DNA of 64,000 nt from assembly GCF_011758745.1 (NCBI RefSeq), contig NZ_JAANOV010000001.1, forward strand, positions 1,302,001 through 1,366,000, given 5' to 3'. The stretch comes from Amycolatopsis granulosa. GTDB lineage: Bacteria > Actinomycetota > Actinomycetes > Mycobacteriales > Pseudonocardiaceae. Below, piece after piece: positions 26,258 through 35,439 of the stretch. The notes under the pieces were generated by a model. It was not told where the DNA came from, did not search any database, and was given only the letters and a program-made list of their open reading frames with translations. The position numbers and the translations under genes are program-made. Every line of letters starts with the position of its first letter. Positions within the stretch are counted from its first letter, which is position 1.

Positions 26258-26587
26258 GGAGGGGCTCCGTCAGGTGACCGCGGGCGCGCGGGGCGTCACC
26301 AGGACGGGTGATATAGCGGAGGACGGCCGATCGCCCGATCGAGCCGGGACCCCCGAGGTCGTCCGCCCCTGTCGCGCGGGGGCGGATCGGAGGACAGTGG
26401 ACACCAGGTCTCGTCATTGCCCGGGCAGCGACGCCGGCCAGGCCCCCGGTGGTTCAATCCGTGTGCCCCGGGGGCCGCCCCGCCCCGGGCGTGACGGGCA
26501 GGCGGACGCATAGCTTTCACACAGGTTGTTCCGGGGCCGGTCTCAGCCTCCGCGGTCACCATCGTGGTGCCCGGACAGGAGGCTCCC

Positions 26588-26941
26588 GTGCCAGACAACG
26601 AAGATCGACACAGCGGCTCACGGTGGGAACCGGCCACCCCGCCGCCGCCTGCCGAGCCGGCGAGCAGCGCAGCCCCACCCCCGCCCGGCGCACCCCGGCG
26701 GACCATCGGGCTCGGTGTCGCGCCCGCCGTCGCCGTGGCCGTGCTCGCCGTCGGCGGCGCGGGCGGCTTCGCCGTCGGCCGCGCCACCGCCGGCCCCGGC
26801 GGCACCACGAACCCCGGCTCCGGTCACTTCGGCCGGGCCCCGCGAGGCTACGGCCAGCCGCCGCCGGGCTTCGGCGACCGCGGCCGGAACGGCCAGGGCA
26901 GCCAGAACGCACCGGGCGGGGCAAACGGGACGAACACGTGA
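26588..26941 (+). CDS. Small single-pass membrane protein of the flavin electron-transfer module
   Basis: This 117-residue protein has a proline-rich cytoplasmic N-terminus, one membrane helix (about residues 40-63, GLGVAPAVAVAVLAVGGAGG), and a Gly/Pro/Asn-rich outer tail. GTG 26588 is set by AGGAGG five bases upstream. Its stop overlaps the next GTG (GTGA), so it is coupled to the ferric-reductase-like gene. I do not recognise a family; it may anchor or space the extracytoplasmic FMN protein. Confidence 0.6.
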   Translation: MPDNEDRHSGSRWEPATPPPPAEPASSAAPPPPGAPRRTIGLGVAPAVAVAVLAVGGAGGFAVGRATAGPGGTTNPGSGHFGRAPRGYGQPPPGFGDRGRNGQGSQNAPGGANGTNT

Positions 26942-28311
26942 CCACCCTCGCCGCACTCCCCCGCGGGCGCGCCCGGTTCGACAGCGGGGTGCGGCTGGCC
27001 GCCGGCTCGGCGCTGTGGCTGGCCCTGCTGCTGGTCGCCTACTGGTGGGCGGCCGGCGGCGGAATCCGCGATCTCCCCGGCTGGGTGAGCGGCCTGAACT
27101 CCGCCGGCCGGCTCACCGGGCTGCTGTCGGCGGTCCTGCTGCTGGCCCAGGTGCTGCTGATGGCACGCGTCCCGCTGCTGGAACGCGCCTTCGGGCAGGA
27201 CCGGCTGGCCCGGACGCACCGGCTCACCGGGTTCACCTCGTTCGACCTGATGCTCGCCCACCTCGTGCTGATCACCTGGGGGTATGCGGCCGGCGCCGTC
27301 ACCGCGGTGCCCGCCACGTTCTGGGACCTCGTCACGCGGTACCCGGGAATGCTGCTGGCGCTGGCCGGGACCGTCGCACTGGTGATGGTCGTGGTGACGA
27401 GCATCCGGGCCGCTCGCCGCCGCCTCCGCTACGAGTCCTGGCACCTGCTGCACCTCTACGCCTACCTCGGCGTCGGGCTCGCGTTGCCGCACCAGCTGTG
27501 GACCGGGCAGGAGTTCACCGCCTCGACGGCCCGGACCGTCTTCTGGTGGACGACGTGGGCGGCCGCCGCCGCGGCGGTGCTGGTGTGGCGGGTCGGCGTG
27601 CCGGTGACGCGGAACCTGCGGCACCGGCTGCGGGTCACGTCCGTGGTCGGCGAGGGCGACGGCGTGTACTCGGTGTACCTGACCGGCCGGCACCTCGACC
27701 GGCTCCCGGCGGAGGCCGGGCAGTTCTTCGGCTGGCGGTTCCTGCGGCGGGACGGGTGGACGCGCGGCAACCCGTACTCGCTGTCCGCGGCGCCGGACCG
27801 GCACAGCCTGCGCATCACGGTCCGGGCCACCGGCGACAACAGCGCGCAGATCGCCGCGCTGCGTCCCGGGACGCCGGCCCTGTTCGAGGGCCCATTCGGC
27901 AGGCTGACCGGACGGGCGCGGCAGAGCCGCAAGGTCGCGCTCATCGGCGCCGGGGTCGGCATCACGCCGCTGCGCGCCCTCGCCGAGGGACTGGACTACG
28001 CACCGGGGGAAGCCGTGGTGCTGCACCGGTTCCGCGAGCGGCCGCTGTTCGACCGGGAGTTCCGGGTCCTCGCCGCGGAACGCGGGCTGCGGCTGGTGTG
28101 GCTGCCCGGTCACCGCCGTGCACCCGGGTCGTGGCTCGGCGACGGGATCCCGGCCGACGACGTCACGGGGCTGCGGCACTGGGTGCCCGACATCGCCGAA
28201 CGCGACGTGTACGTGTGCGGCCCCGGCCCGTGGGCCGCCGCGGTGCGCCGCGCCGCCCTGGCCGCCGGCGTGCCCGCCGAGCGGCTGCACACCGAGAACT
28301 TCGCGTGGTGA
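26938..28311 (+). CDS. Ferric-reductase-like membrane flavocytochrome
   Basis: This 457-residue protein combines a six-helix ferric-reductase-type membrane domain (about residues 15-225) with a cytoplasmic FAD/NAD(P) domain (230-457). Candidate haem ligands are histidines in RTHRLTGFTSFDLMLAHLV and ESWHLLHLYAYLGVG plus ALPHQL. The flavin motif is RGNPYSLSAAP, the nucleotide motif IGAGVGITPLRALAEG, and the C-terminal VYVCGPGPW. It should pass electrons from NAD(P)H through FAD and haem across the membrane. The next two genes encode an exported FMN-binding protein and its flavin-attaching enzyme, so the likely acceptor is that protein. Confidence 0.87.
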   Translation: MTTLAALPRGRARFDSGVRLAAGSALWLALLLVAYWWAAGGGIRDLPGWVSGLNSAGRLTGLLSAVLLLAQVLLMARVPLLERAFGQDRLARTHRLTGFTSFDLMLAHLVLITWGYAAGAVTAVPATFWDLVTRYPGMLLALAGTVALVMVVVTSIRAARRRLRYESWHLLHLYAYLGVGLALPHQLWTGQEFTASTARTVFWWTTWAAAAAAVLVWRVGVPVTRNLRHRLRVTSVVGEGDGVYSVYLTGRHLDRLPAEAGQFFGWRFLRRDGWTRGNPYSLSAAPDRHSLRITVRATGDNSAQIAALRPGTPALFEGPFGRLTGRARQSRKVALIGAGVGITPLRALAEGLDYAPGEAVVLHRFRERPLFDREFRVLAAERGLRLVWLPGHRRAPGSWLGDGIPADDVTGLRHWVPDIAERDVYVCGPGPWAAAVRRAALAAGVPAERLHTENFAW

Positions 28312-28315
28312 CCGC

Positions 28316-28750
28316 ATGAAAGGCATCAGCCTGTGGGTCCTCAGCACGATCACCGTCCTGGTCCTGTTGTTCGGCTACCACACCTCCACGTCGAGTTCGA
28401 TGGCGAGTGGTCCCGGCGTCGTGGCGACGCCGGTGCCGACGCCCGCGCCGGGCACCGGCACCCCGGCGGCCGGCGGCTCGACGGTGACCGGCCCGGTCGC
28501 GCCGACGCGGTGGGGCCCGGTGCAGGTCCAGCTGACCGTCCAGAACGGAAAGATCAGCAACGTCCAGGTGGTGCAGTACCCGAACGGCAACTCGCGCGAC
28601 CGCGAGATCAACGACTACGCGCTGCCCGTCCTGGTGCAGGACACGCTCAACGCGCAGAGCGCCGACATCGACATGGTCAGCGGAGCCACCGTCACCAGCG
28701 AGGGCTACCTCCAGTCGCTGCAGGGCGCGCTCGACAAGGCGGGCCGGTGA
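28316..28750 (+). CDS. Extracytoplasmic FMN-binding protein with flavinylation site
   Basis: This 144-residue protein has one N-terminal membrane segment (ISLWVLSTITVLVLLFGYH), a Pro/Thr/Gly linker (about 30-60), and an FMN-binding domain. The sequence DMVSGATVTSEGY near residue 122 matches the motif in which ApbE attaches FMN to threonine through a phosphoester. The protein should face outside the membrane. ATG 28316 lies five bases after the reductase stop, and its own stop overlaps the GTG of the ApbE gene. Its partner substrate is not shown by sequence. Confidence 0.88.
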   Translation: MKGISLWVLSTITVLVLLFGYHTSTSSSMASGPGVVATPVPTPAPGTGTPAAGGSTVTGPVAPTRWGPVQVQLTVQNGKISNVQVVQYPNGNSRDREINDYALPVLVQDTLNAQSADIDMVSGATVTSEGYLQSLQGALDKAGR

Positions 28751-29505
28751 TCCCCGCCCGGTACGTCGAGCACGTGATGGGCATGCCGATCAGCCTCGCG
28801 CTGCGCGGCCGGCACACGCGGGACGCCGCGGCGCGGGACGCGTGGGCGGCGGTGATCGCGGAGCTGCGCGCCGTCGACGCGGTGTTCAGCACCTACCGGC
28901 CGGAATCGGTCATCTCCCGGCTGGGCCGCGGCGAGATCGGCGTGGCGGACTGCCCGCCGGAGGTGGCGGAGGTGCTGGCGCTGGGCGAACGGGCGGAGCG
29001 CGAGTCGGGCGGGGCCTTCGCGATCCGGCGTCCGGGGCTGGACCCGAGCGGCGTGGTGAAGGGCTGGGCGGCCGAGCGCGCCGCGGAGCACCTGCGTGCG
29101 CTGCCGGCGACCGACTTCTGCCTGTCCGCCGGGGGTGACATCGTGTGCCGCACCCTCGACCCGGGCGGCCCGCCGTGGCGGATCGGCATCGAGAACCCGG
29201 CCGATCCGAGCCGCGTGCTCGCGGTGGTGCCGGTGTGCACCGGCGGGGTCGCCACCTCCGGCACCGTCCACCGCGGCGCGCACCTGGTGGACGGCCGCAC
29301 CGGGCGGCCGCCGGTGGACGTGGCCTCGGTGACCGTGGTGGCCGAATCGCTGACCTGGGCCGACATCGACGCCACCGCGGCGTTCGCGCTCGGCCCCGCG
29401 GCGGCCGGCTGGCTCGCCACCCGCCCCGGGCGGCGGGGCCTGGTGGTGTGGGCGACGGGGGCGACCACGGTCATCGGCGGACGGCCCACCGCGCTGCCCC
29501 GCTGA
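28747..29505 (+). CDS. apbE: FAD:protein FMN transferase
   Basis: This 252-residue protein is an ApbE-family flavin transferase. It has HVMGMPISLALRGR at the N-terminus, DAVFSTYRPESVISRLGRGE, the conserved LDPSGVVKGWAAERAAEHL, SAGGDIVC and TSGTVHRGAHLVDGRTGRPP. It uses FAD and magnesium to attach FMN to a threonine of a target protein; the target is almost surely the FMN-binding protein encoded immediately before, with which it overlaps by four bases. No signal peptide is evident, so it may act in the cytoplasm before export or be held by the complex. Confidence 0.92.
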   Translation: MIPARYVEHVMGMPISLALRGRHTRDAAARDAWAAVIAELRAVDAVFSTYRPESVISRLGRGEIGVADCPPEVAEVLALGERAERESGGAFAIRRPGLDPSGVVKGWAAERAAEHLRALPATDFCLSAGGDIVCRTLDPGGPPWRIGIENPADPSRVLAVVPVCTGGVATSGTVHRGAHLVDGRTGRPPVDVASVTVVAESLTWADIDATAAFALGPAAAGWLATRPGRRGLVVWATGATTVIGGRPTALPR

Positions 29506-29639
29506 CCGACGGGGGCACCACAGCTGGTTCCCGGGCTGCCCCGCCTGCCGCACGCCTCGTCCCTGGATCGGGTGAATCGGTGCCGAAACAGCTCCCCGGC
29601 GGTTGAACCCTGTTCAGACTATCGCGGGAGGTGGGCCGC

Positions 29640-29942
29640 ATGACGGAGCGGGCGGAGGTCGACATCCGGACGGCGGTACTCGACGACGAGGTGGTGCAGC
29701 TGCAGGTGGCCGGCGACGTGGATCTGCTCACCGTGCCGTGCCTGGCGCGGGCGCTGGCGGCGGCCGCGCGGCTGTCTCCGCGCCGGGTGGAGGTGGACCT
29801 GTCCGCAGTGGACTTCCTGTCCGTGTCCGGCGCGGCCGAGCTGGCCCTGGCGGCCGTGCGGATGCCGGTGCAGGTGCGGCCGGCGAGCCGCGCCTCCCGC
29901 GCCACCCTCACCGCGACGGGACTGGACCACCTGCTCGGCTGA
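29640..29942 (+). CDS. STAS domain protein
   Basis: This 100-residue protein has the STAS beta-alpha order: VVQLQVAGDVDLLTVPCLAR, RRVEVDLSAVDFLSVSGAAE, with the serine at about residue 63 in the usual phosphorylation loop. ATG 29640 follows GGGAGG at eight bases. It is probably an anti-sigma factor antagonist. It follows the ApbE gene by 134 bases and is closed by a strong bidirectional hairpin. Confidence 0.8.
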   Translation: MTERAEVDIRTAVLDDEVVQLQVAGDVDLLTVPCLARALAAAARLSPRRVEVDLSAVDFLSVSGAAELALAAVRMPVQVRPASRASRATLTATGLDHLLG

Positions 29943-29960
29943 ACCGGTGCGCACACGGAA

Positions 29961-29989
29961 GTGCCGGCCCCCGCGCGGGGAGCCGGCAC
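29961..29989. terminator. Bidirectional terminator hairpin
   Basis: GTGCCGGC (29961-29968) pairs with GCCGGCAC (29982-29989), with an inner CCCC/GGGG extension of the stem. It lies between the convergent STAS gene and DUF6131 gene and can serve both. Confidence 0.75.
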
Positions 29990-30004
29990 TCGTGTCGCGC
30001 CGGA

Positions 30005-30160
30005 TCAGTACCAGTGCGCCCTGCCGCCGACCTTGCGGCCGGTGGAGCCGAGAATCGCCAGTACCGCACCCACGACCAGAAGCACGATTCCGATCGTCCA
30101 GATGATGTTGATACTGGTCAGCAGACCGACGATGAGCAAGATGACGCCGAGAACGATCAT
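30005..30160 (-). CDS. DUF6131 family small membrane protein
   Basis: This 51-residue protein is two hydrophobic segments (IVLGVILLIVGLLTSINIIW and TIGIVLLVVGAVLAILGSTG) with a short basic tail ending GGRAHWY, the pattern of DUF6131. GAAAGAG precedes the ATG. Such small membrane proteins are abundant in actinobacteria and of unknown role. About 175 bases upstream hold no other gene. Confidence 0.8.
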   Translation of the reverse strand: MIVLGVILLIVGLLTSINIIWTIGIVLLVVGAVLAILGSTGRKVGGRAHWY

Positions 30161-30335
30161 GGCAACTCTTTCTGTCGGCAGGACGGGCCGCGCCGCCGGT
30201 CCTGTTCCGATGGGGACTGCGCAGCGATACCCGGATGGGTGATCTCGCAAACCCCGGACTCCGTCGAACCGGGCAGAAGTTGCTTCGTCGCGACCATCAC
30301 GTTGCGCCACGTAGACCATCGGGGGTCTGAACCGG

Positions 30336-31931
30336 TCAGTAACCCTCCGCGGCCCCGTTGCGGCGCGGATCCGCACAGGACCGCAGCACGTCACCGGTCA
30401 GCGTGATGCCCTCGAAGTTGCCGGTCAGCGAGTGCCACGGGCCGAGATCACGCAGCCACAGCCCGCGCTCGGCGCAGCGGCGGCGGAACTCCCGGTCGAC
30501 CTCCGGCGCGAACCCGTGTTCGAGCGTCACTCCCGGCAACCACCCGGACGCCGGTTCGTGCGGCCGCACCCCGAAGCGCGGCGCGACCACCGACTCCTCG
30601 ATGGACAGACCGAAATCGACCAGGTTCACCAGGTTCTGCAGCACGCAGGCGACCAGCGACACCGACGGCGACCCGGACGCGATCACCGGCACCCCGTCGC
30701 GCAGCACCAGGTTGGGTGCCAGGTAGACGGTGGCCCGCTCCCCCGGCCACGGCATCCCGCGCTGGAAGAACGACCCGCCGCCGGACAGCTGGAAGCCCTC
30801 GGCGAACAGGCCGTTCATCCAGGGCGAGGCCATGTGCGAGTGGGTGACCGAGGCGATGTTGCGGTGCTCGTCCACGACGGTGACGTGGATCGTGCCGGGG
30901 ACCGGCACCGCGGCTGCCGCCGGGCGCGCACCGTGCCGTTCCAGGCGCGCCAGCCGCCGGGCCGCGTAGTCCTTCGACAGCAGGGTTTCCACGTCCGTGG
31001 CGGCCGTGCGCGGCGGGGCGTGGTAGACCTCCTGGTGCACGGCGGTCAGCGCCTCCAGCGTCGACACCGAGGACCACGCCGGGCCCCAGGACGGCAGATC
31101 GGTCAGCTCCAGCACGTTCAGCGCCTCGATGAGCTGGCACCCGCCGTCGTCCGGCGGTGCCGACGTGACGATCTCCACATCCCGGTAGGTGCCACGCAGC
31201 GGCGCGTGCCAGCGGGCGGTGTAGGCGGCGAAGTCGCCGGGCGTGATGACCCCGCCCCCGCGCCGGCACTCCGCGCTGAACGCGCGCGCGAAGTCGCCGA
31301 GGTAGTAGTCCAGATCCTCGTCCCGCAACCGCTCCAGCGTGCGCGCCACCCGCTCCTGCCGCAGCGTCTGCCCGGGCGCGACGAGGCTGCCGCCGGGCAG
31401 GAACGCCTCGCGGGCCTGCTCGTGGCACCCGAGTTCGGCCCGGTGCGCGTACATCTCGCCGAACAGGTACGGGTTCACCGCGAACCCGTCGCGCGCCAGG
31501 GCGATCCCGTCCCGCAGCAGCCGGGACCGGGACAGCCTTCCGAACCGCTCGTGCGCGGCCCGGAAGGCCGGCCACCACCCGGGGACCGGCACGCCCCGCC
31601 CGGTGGTCAGGTCGGCGCCGGTGAACCCGGGCAGCGGCGCGAGCGGCGCGGCGACGTTGCCGTTGAGGTAACTCGCCGCGCCGGTCCCGGCGTCCCAGTA
31701 CAGCATCTCCAGCCCGCCGGTCAGCGCCGTCATGTGCGGCTCGACCACCAGCTGGGTCGCGGCCGCCGCGAGCGCGGCGTCCGCGGCGGTGCCGCCGTCG
31801 CGGAGCACGTCGAGCCCGGCCCGCACCGCCAGCGGGTGCGAGGTCACCACCATCCCGTGGCGGGACGACACCGGCTCCTTGCGGCCGTAGGCGGCGCTGC
31901 GGGCGAGCTCACCGGCCACCGCGGCGTCCAT
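30336..31931 (-). CDS. Gamma-glutamyltranspeptidase family Ntn-hydrolase
   Basis: This 531-residue protein is of the gamma-glutamyltransferase family, which self-cleaves at a threonine. The N-terminal part has HGMVVTSHPLAVRAGLDVLR and GGTAADAALAAAATQLVVEP. The predicted nucleophile is the Thr in VPGTIHVTVVDEHRNIASVT near residue 345; the second residue is Ile where most have Thr. Later motifs are GGGSFFQRGM and VIASGSPSVSLVACVLQNL. No signal peptide is seen, so it may act inside the cell after uptake. Its ATG overlaps the MFS stop (TGATG). It is the last gene of the hydantoinase-type operon and may split a gamma-glutamyl or similar amide. Confidence 0.85.
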   Translation of the reverse strand: MDAAVAGELARSAAYGRKEPVSSRHGMVVTSHPLAVRAGLDVLRDGGTAADAALAAAATQLVVEPHMTALTGGLEMLYWDAGTGAASYLNGNVAAPLAPLPGFTGADLTTGRGVPVPGWWPAFRAAHERFGRLSRSRLLRDGIALARDGFAVNPYLFGEMYAHRAELGCHEQAREAFLPGGSLVAPGQTLRQERVARTLERLRDEDLDYYLGDFARAFSAECRRGGGVITPGDFAAYTARWHAPLRGTYRDVEIVTSAPPDDGGCQLIEALNVLELTDLPSWGPAWSSVSTLEALTAVHQEVYHAPPRTAATDVETLLSKDYAARRLARLERHGARPAAAAVPVPGTIHVTVVDEHRNIASVTHSHMASPWMNGLFAEGFQLSGGGSFFQRGMPWPGERATVYLAPNLVLRDGVPVIASGSPSVSLVACVLQNLVNLVDFGLSIEESVVAPRFGVRPHEPASGWLPGVTLEHGFAPEVDREFRRRCAERGLWLRDLGPWHSLTGNFEGITLTGDVLRSCADPRRNGAAEGY

Positions 31932-33265
31932 CAGGACTCCGCCAGCGACCGGTGGCGCTGCTCGTCGACCGCGCCCGGCATCGCGAACAGGGCCACCAGG
32001 ATCGACACGGCGCAGATCGCGGACATGTACCAGCCGAACGCGGCGTTGGTGCCGGTGAGGTCGAACAGCCACACCGCGATCAGGCCGGCGGTGGAGCCCA
32101 GCGCCGTGGTGCCGATGTTGTAGTTCAGTGCGGACGCGCTCGCCCGCACCTCGGCCGGGAAGCTCATCACGTAGGCGGTGGTGAGCGGCGCGCCGACGAA
32201 GTTGTTGATGAAGGTGAACGCGACCACCGCGACCACCGCCAGCCACAGCGACCCGGACCCGATCGCCAGGAACGTCGGCACCGTCAGCAGGACGAACAGG
32301 CCGTAGCCGACGACGAGCGGGATGCGGGCGCCGTACCGGTCGGCGAGCCTGCCGCCCCAGATCGCGGGCACCGGGCCGATCGCGTAGGTCAGCAGCGACG
32401 CCAGCAGCGCGTTGTTCTCGGCGAACCCGGCCTTGACCATCGCGGTCACGAAGTACGCCTGGATCACGAACGACCCCACCCGCTGGCCGGCGCCGAGACC
32501 GATCGCGCGCAGCATCGCGCCCCAGTGCTCGCGCACCGCGGTGCGGAACGGCTTCTGCTTGACCTTGCTCGCCTCGGCCAGCTCGGCCATCTCCTTGAAC
32601 TGCGGGGTCTCCTCGACGTGCCGGCGGATGTAGATGCCGATCAGCGCCATCGGGATCGCCAGCAGGAACGGGATCCGCCAGCCCCAGTTGTTGAACGCGG
32701 CCGCCGGCATCGCCGAGATCACCAGGTAGGCCACCAGGGTCGCGAGCAGCGGACCGACCGAAGTGGACGCCACGGACAGCCCGGCCAGGTAGTTGCGCCG
32801 GTTGCCGCGCTCGTGCTCGAAGATGAAGTTCGCCGCCGTGGTGTACTCCACGCTCGCCCCGATGCCCTGCAGGACCCGGCAGAACAGCAGGATCACCGGC
32901 GCCGCGATGCCCACGGCCGCGTAGGTCGGCAGCACGCCGATGCCCGCGGTGCCGACGTTCATCACCGCGATCGTCAGCAGCAGCACGAACCGGCGGCCCT
33001 TCAGGTCGGCCAGCGGCCCGAGGAAGATCGCGGCCAGCGGCCGCAGCGCGTAGGACAGCACCACCCCGGCGTAGGTGGACAGCAGCGCTGCCGTCGCGTC
33101 TCCGGCCGGGAAGAACTGACGGGAGATGATCACGGCCAGCGTGCCGTACAGGCCGAAGTCGTAGTACTCGACGACGTTGCCGAGCATCGCGGACAGGATC
33201 ACCTTGCGCCGTGAGCGCAGGTCCGCACCGGTCGCCACGCTGCGCCGGATGTCTTGGTCGGTCAC
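31931..33265 (-). CDS. MFS transporter, metabolite:H+ symporter type
   Basis: This 444-residue protein has twelve predicted helices and MHS motifs: AMLGNVVEYYDFGLYGTLAV, ALRPLAAIFLGPLADLKGRR and RVLQGIGASVEYTTAANFIF, the last with GASVEYT in place of the usual GGE. GTG 33265 is preceded by GAGGAG. It is translationally coupled to the transpeptidase gene and lies 36 bases after the FAD oxidase gene. It should import the operon's substrate with protons. The nature of that substrate, probably an amide or amino-acid-like acid, is inferred from the enzymes. Confidence 0.9.
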   Translation of the reverse strand: MTDQDIRRSVATGADLRSRRKVILSAMLGNVVEYYDFGLYGTLAVIISRQFFPAGDATAALLSTYAGVVLSYALRPLAAIFLGPLADLKGRRFVLLLTIAVMNVGTAGIGVLPTYAAVGIAAPVILLFCRVLQGIGASVEYTTAANFIFEHERGNRRNYLAGLSVASTSVGPLLATLVAYLVISAMPAAAFNNWGWRIPFLLAIPMALIGIYIRRHVEETPQFKEMAELAEASKVKQKPFRTAVREHWGAMLRAIGLGAGQRVGSFVIQAYFVTAMVKAGFAENNALLASLLTYAIGPVPAIWGGRLADRYGARIPLVVGYGLFVLLTVPTFLAIGSGSLWLAVVAVVAFTFINNFVGAPLTTAYVMSFPAEVRASASALNYNIGTTALGSTAGLIAVWLFDLTGTNAAFGWYMSAICAVSILVALFAMPGAVDEQRHRSLAES

Positions 33266-33301
33266 GGTTCTCCTCGGTGGGTCACGGTTCTCTCGGGGGG
33301 T

Positions 33302-34411
33302 TCAGGGCCGGAAGCGGTCCGGCCGGAAGGGCGCGAGCATCGGGTGCGGTTCGCCGGTGCGGATCTCACCGGCCAGGAGCTCCCCGGCGATCAGGCCGAG
33401 TGTGGCGCCGGAGTGGGTGAAGGCGACGAAACAGCCCGGCACGGTGGGCAGCTCACCGAACACCGGCTCGCCGTCGCCGGGTACCGGCTTGCGTCCGAGC
33501 TTCCAGGACGCCGCGGTCAGCGTGACCTCACCGTCGAGCAGGGCGGACGCCTCGGCGACGAGCTCCTTGACCACCGTCTCGTCGATCGTGCACGTCCCGT
33601 CGGCGGCCTCGGTGATGCGGTCCTCGTACCAGTGGTGGTCCAGCGCGAACGTGCCGCCGGGATTCGGCCGCACCGCCACCCGCGGGGTGTTCAGCACCGC
33701 GCTCATCGCGGTCTCCGCCGGTTCGGTGAGCACGAGCATCGACAGCGGCGAGGCGTCCGGAATGGACACTCCCAGCTCCGCGACCACCGCGGGGGTGGCC
33801 GCGCCGCAGGCGACCACCACCGCCTCGGCGTCGAACCGCCGGCCGCCGGTGGTGGTCACGCCGGTGACCGCGCCCGCGGCGGTGGTGACGCTCGCGCGCC
33901 CCGCACCGGTGACGATCCGCCCGCCCAGCGCGGTGAACTCGGCCGCCAGGTGGTCGATCAGGTGCGGCAGCGAAACCCAGCCCTCGCCCGGGTTGCGCAC
34001 CGCCACCTCCGGCACGGCGGCCGGGTGCAGCCCCGGGACGGCCGCGGCGGCCTCGGCGGGAGCGAGCAGCCGGGAGTGGTAGGCGTGCGCGACCTCGCCT
34101 CGGTGCCGCTCCTCGGTCACCGCGCGGTCGGGGTGCCAGTAGAGGGCGCCGTCGAAGCGGAGCCACTCCCGCGCGGGATCGGCGGCGAACAGCGTGCGGT
34201 AGCGGTCGATCCCGGCCACCCGCAGCGCGTGGTAGGCCGCGGACCGGCGGCCGGCGGAGTTGAGCCACGACAGCGACCGGCCGGACGCGCCGTCGGCCAG
34301 TTCACCGGCGGTCACCAGGACCACCGTCGCGCCGTCGCGCTGCAGGTGCGTGGCCGTGGAGACGCCGAGAACGCCCCCGCCCACCACCACGACGTGCTTG
34401 GCTGCGGTCAT
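33302..34411 (-). CDS. DadA/glycine-oxidase-like FAD-dependent oxidoreductase
   Basis: This 369-residue flavoenzyme starts with the FAD Rossmann motif HVVVVGGGVLGVSTATHLQR, continues GASGRSLSWLNSAGRR, and ends with the typical VPGCFVAFTHSGATLGLIAG plus LLAGEIRTGEPHPMLAPF. It belongs to the D-amino-acid/glycine/sarcosine oxidase group, which oxidises amines or amino acids to imines and releases ammonia. ATG 34411 overlaps the Gfo/Idh stop (ATGA). In the operon it probably acts after ring opening or amide cleavage. Confidence 0.85.
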   Translation of the reverse strand: MTAAKHVVVVGGGVLGVSTATHLQRDGATVVLVTAGELADGASGRSLSWLNSAGRRSAAYHALRVAGIDRYRTLFAADPAREWLRFDGALYWHPDRAVTEERHRGEVAHAYHSRLLAPAEAAAAVPGLHPAAVPEVAVRNPGEGWVSLPHLIDHLAAEFTALGGRIVTGAGRASVTTAAGAVTGVTTTGGRRFDAEAVVVACGAATPAVVAELGVSIPDASPLSMLVLTEPAETAMSAVLNTPRVAVRPNPGGTFALDHHWYEDRITEAADGTCTIDETVVKELVAEASALLDGEVTLTAASWKLGRKPVPGDGEPVFGELPTVPGCFVAFTHSGATLGLIAGELLAGEIRTGEPHPMLAPFRPDRFRP

Positions 34412-35439
34412 CGGGAAAGATCCCCCTTCCGGGCGTGTGCCCGCTCGATGATGCGCAGGACGTCCACCGCGTCCCGCGGGTCGACCGGGAGCTCGCCGCC
34501 GCCGTCGAGCGCGCCGGCGAGCAGCCGGTAGAACTGGCCGTAGTCCCCCGGGTCCGGCTCGACGCGCCGCGTGTGGCCGCGCACGCCGAGCGTGCCCCAG
34601 TTCTCGCGCGGCTCCCGGCCGAAGCCGTCGTCGCCGGGCCGGGCGCCGCCCTGGAGCGCGTCCTCCTGCGGGTCCAGGCCCCACTTCGTGTACCCAGCCG
34701 TGCTGCCGAGCACGTGGAACCGGGGCCCGGGCAGCGCGGCGACCCCGGACATGAACAGCCGGGAACGCGTGCCGCCGGTGTGGGTCAGCAGCACGAACGA
34801 GTCGTCGTCGCCGGCGCCCGCACCGCGGCGGGCGAGGTCGGCGTGCACCGACTCGACCGGGCCGAACAGCAGGCGGGCCTGGTCGATCAGGTGGGTGCCC
34901 AGGTCGAACAGGATCCCGCCGCCGTCGGCGATCCCCGCCCGCGCCTTCCAGTCCCGCGGCCCCTGAGGTTTCCACCACTCGAACCGGGACTCGAAGGTGT
35001 GCACCGAACCGAGCTCGCCGTGCTCGACCAGCCGCCGCAGCGTCCGGAAGTCGCCGTCCCAGCGCCGGTTCTGGAACACGGTCAGCACCCGCCCCACCCG
35101 GCTGGCGTGTTCGATCAGGGCCTCGCCCTGTGCGCTGGTGGTGGTGAACGGCTTGTCCACCACCACGTGCAGGCCGTGGTCCAGCGCGGTGGCCGCGAGA
35201 CCGGCGTGTGTCGCCGGCGGGGTGCCGATCACCACCAGGTCGATCTCGCCCGCCCTGGCGAACACCTCATCCGGTCCGGACAGGACAGTCGCGTGTGGAT
35301 AGCGTGCCGTGGCCTGTGCCGCCCGGTCCGGGTTGCCCGTCACGACGAAATCGAGCGAGTAGGCGTCGTCGGCGGCGAGGAAGGGCGCGTGGAAGATCCG
35401 CCCGGAGACGCCGAACCCGATGACCGCGGTGCGGATCAC
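34408..35439 (-). CDS. Gfo/Idh/MocA family NAD(P)-dependent oxidoreductase
   Basis: This 343-residue enzyme has the N-terminal nucleotide-binding fold (TAVIGFGVSGRIFHAPFLAA), the family signature HGLHVVVDKPFTTTSAQGEA with its catalytic lysine, and VFQNRRWDGDFRTLRRLVEH at the domain junction. It starts at GTG 35439, coupled to the HyuB gene (GTGA). Family members oxidise or reduce sugars, inositols or imines. Beside an amine oxidase it might reduce the resulting keto compound or imine. Substrate unknown. Confidence 0.87.
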   Translation of the reverse strand: MIRTAVIGFGVSGRIFHAPFLAADDAYSLDFVVTGNPDRAAQATARYPHATVLSGPDEVFARAGEIDLVVIGTPPATHAGLAATALDHGLHVVVDKPFTTTSAQGEALIEHASRVGRVLTVFQNRRWDGDFRTLRRLVEHGELGSVHTFESRFEWWKPQGPRDWKARAGIADGGGILFDLGTHLIDQARLLFGPVESVHADLARRGAGAGDDDSFVLLTHTGGTRSRLFMSGVAALPGPRFHVLGSTAGYTKWGLDPQEDALQGGARPGDDGFGREPRENWGTLGVRGHTRRVEPDPGDYGQFYRLLAGALDGGGELPVDPRDAVDVLRIIERAHARKGDLSR

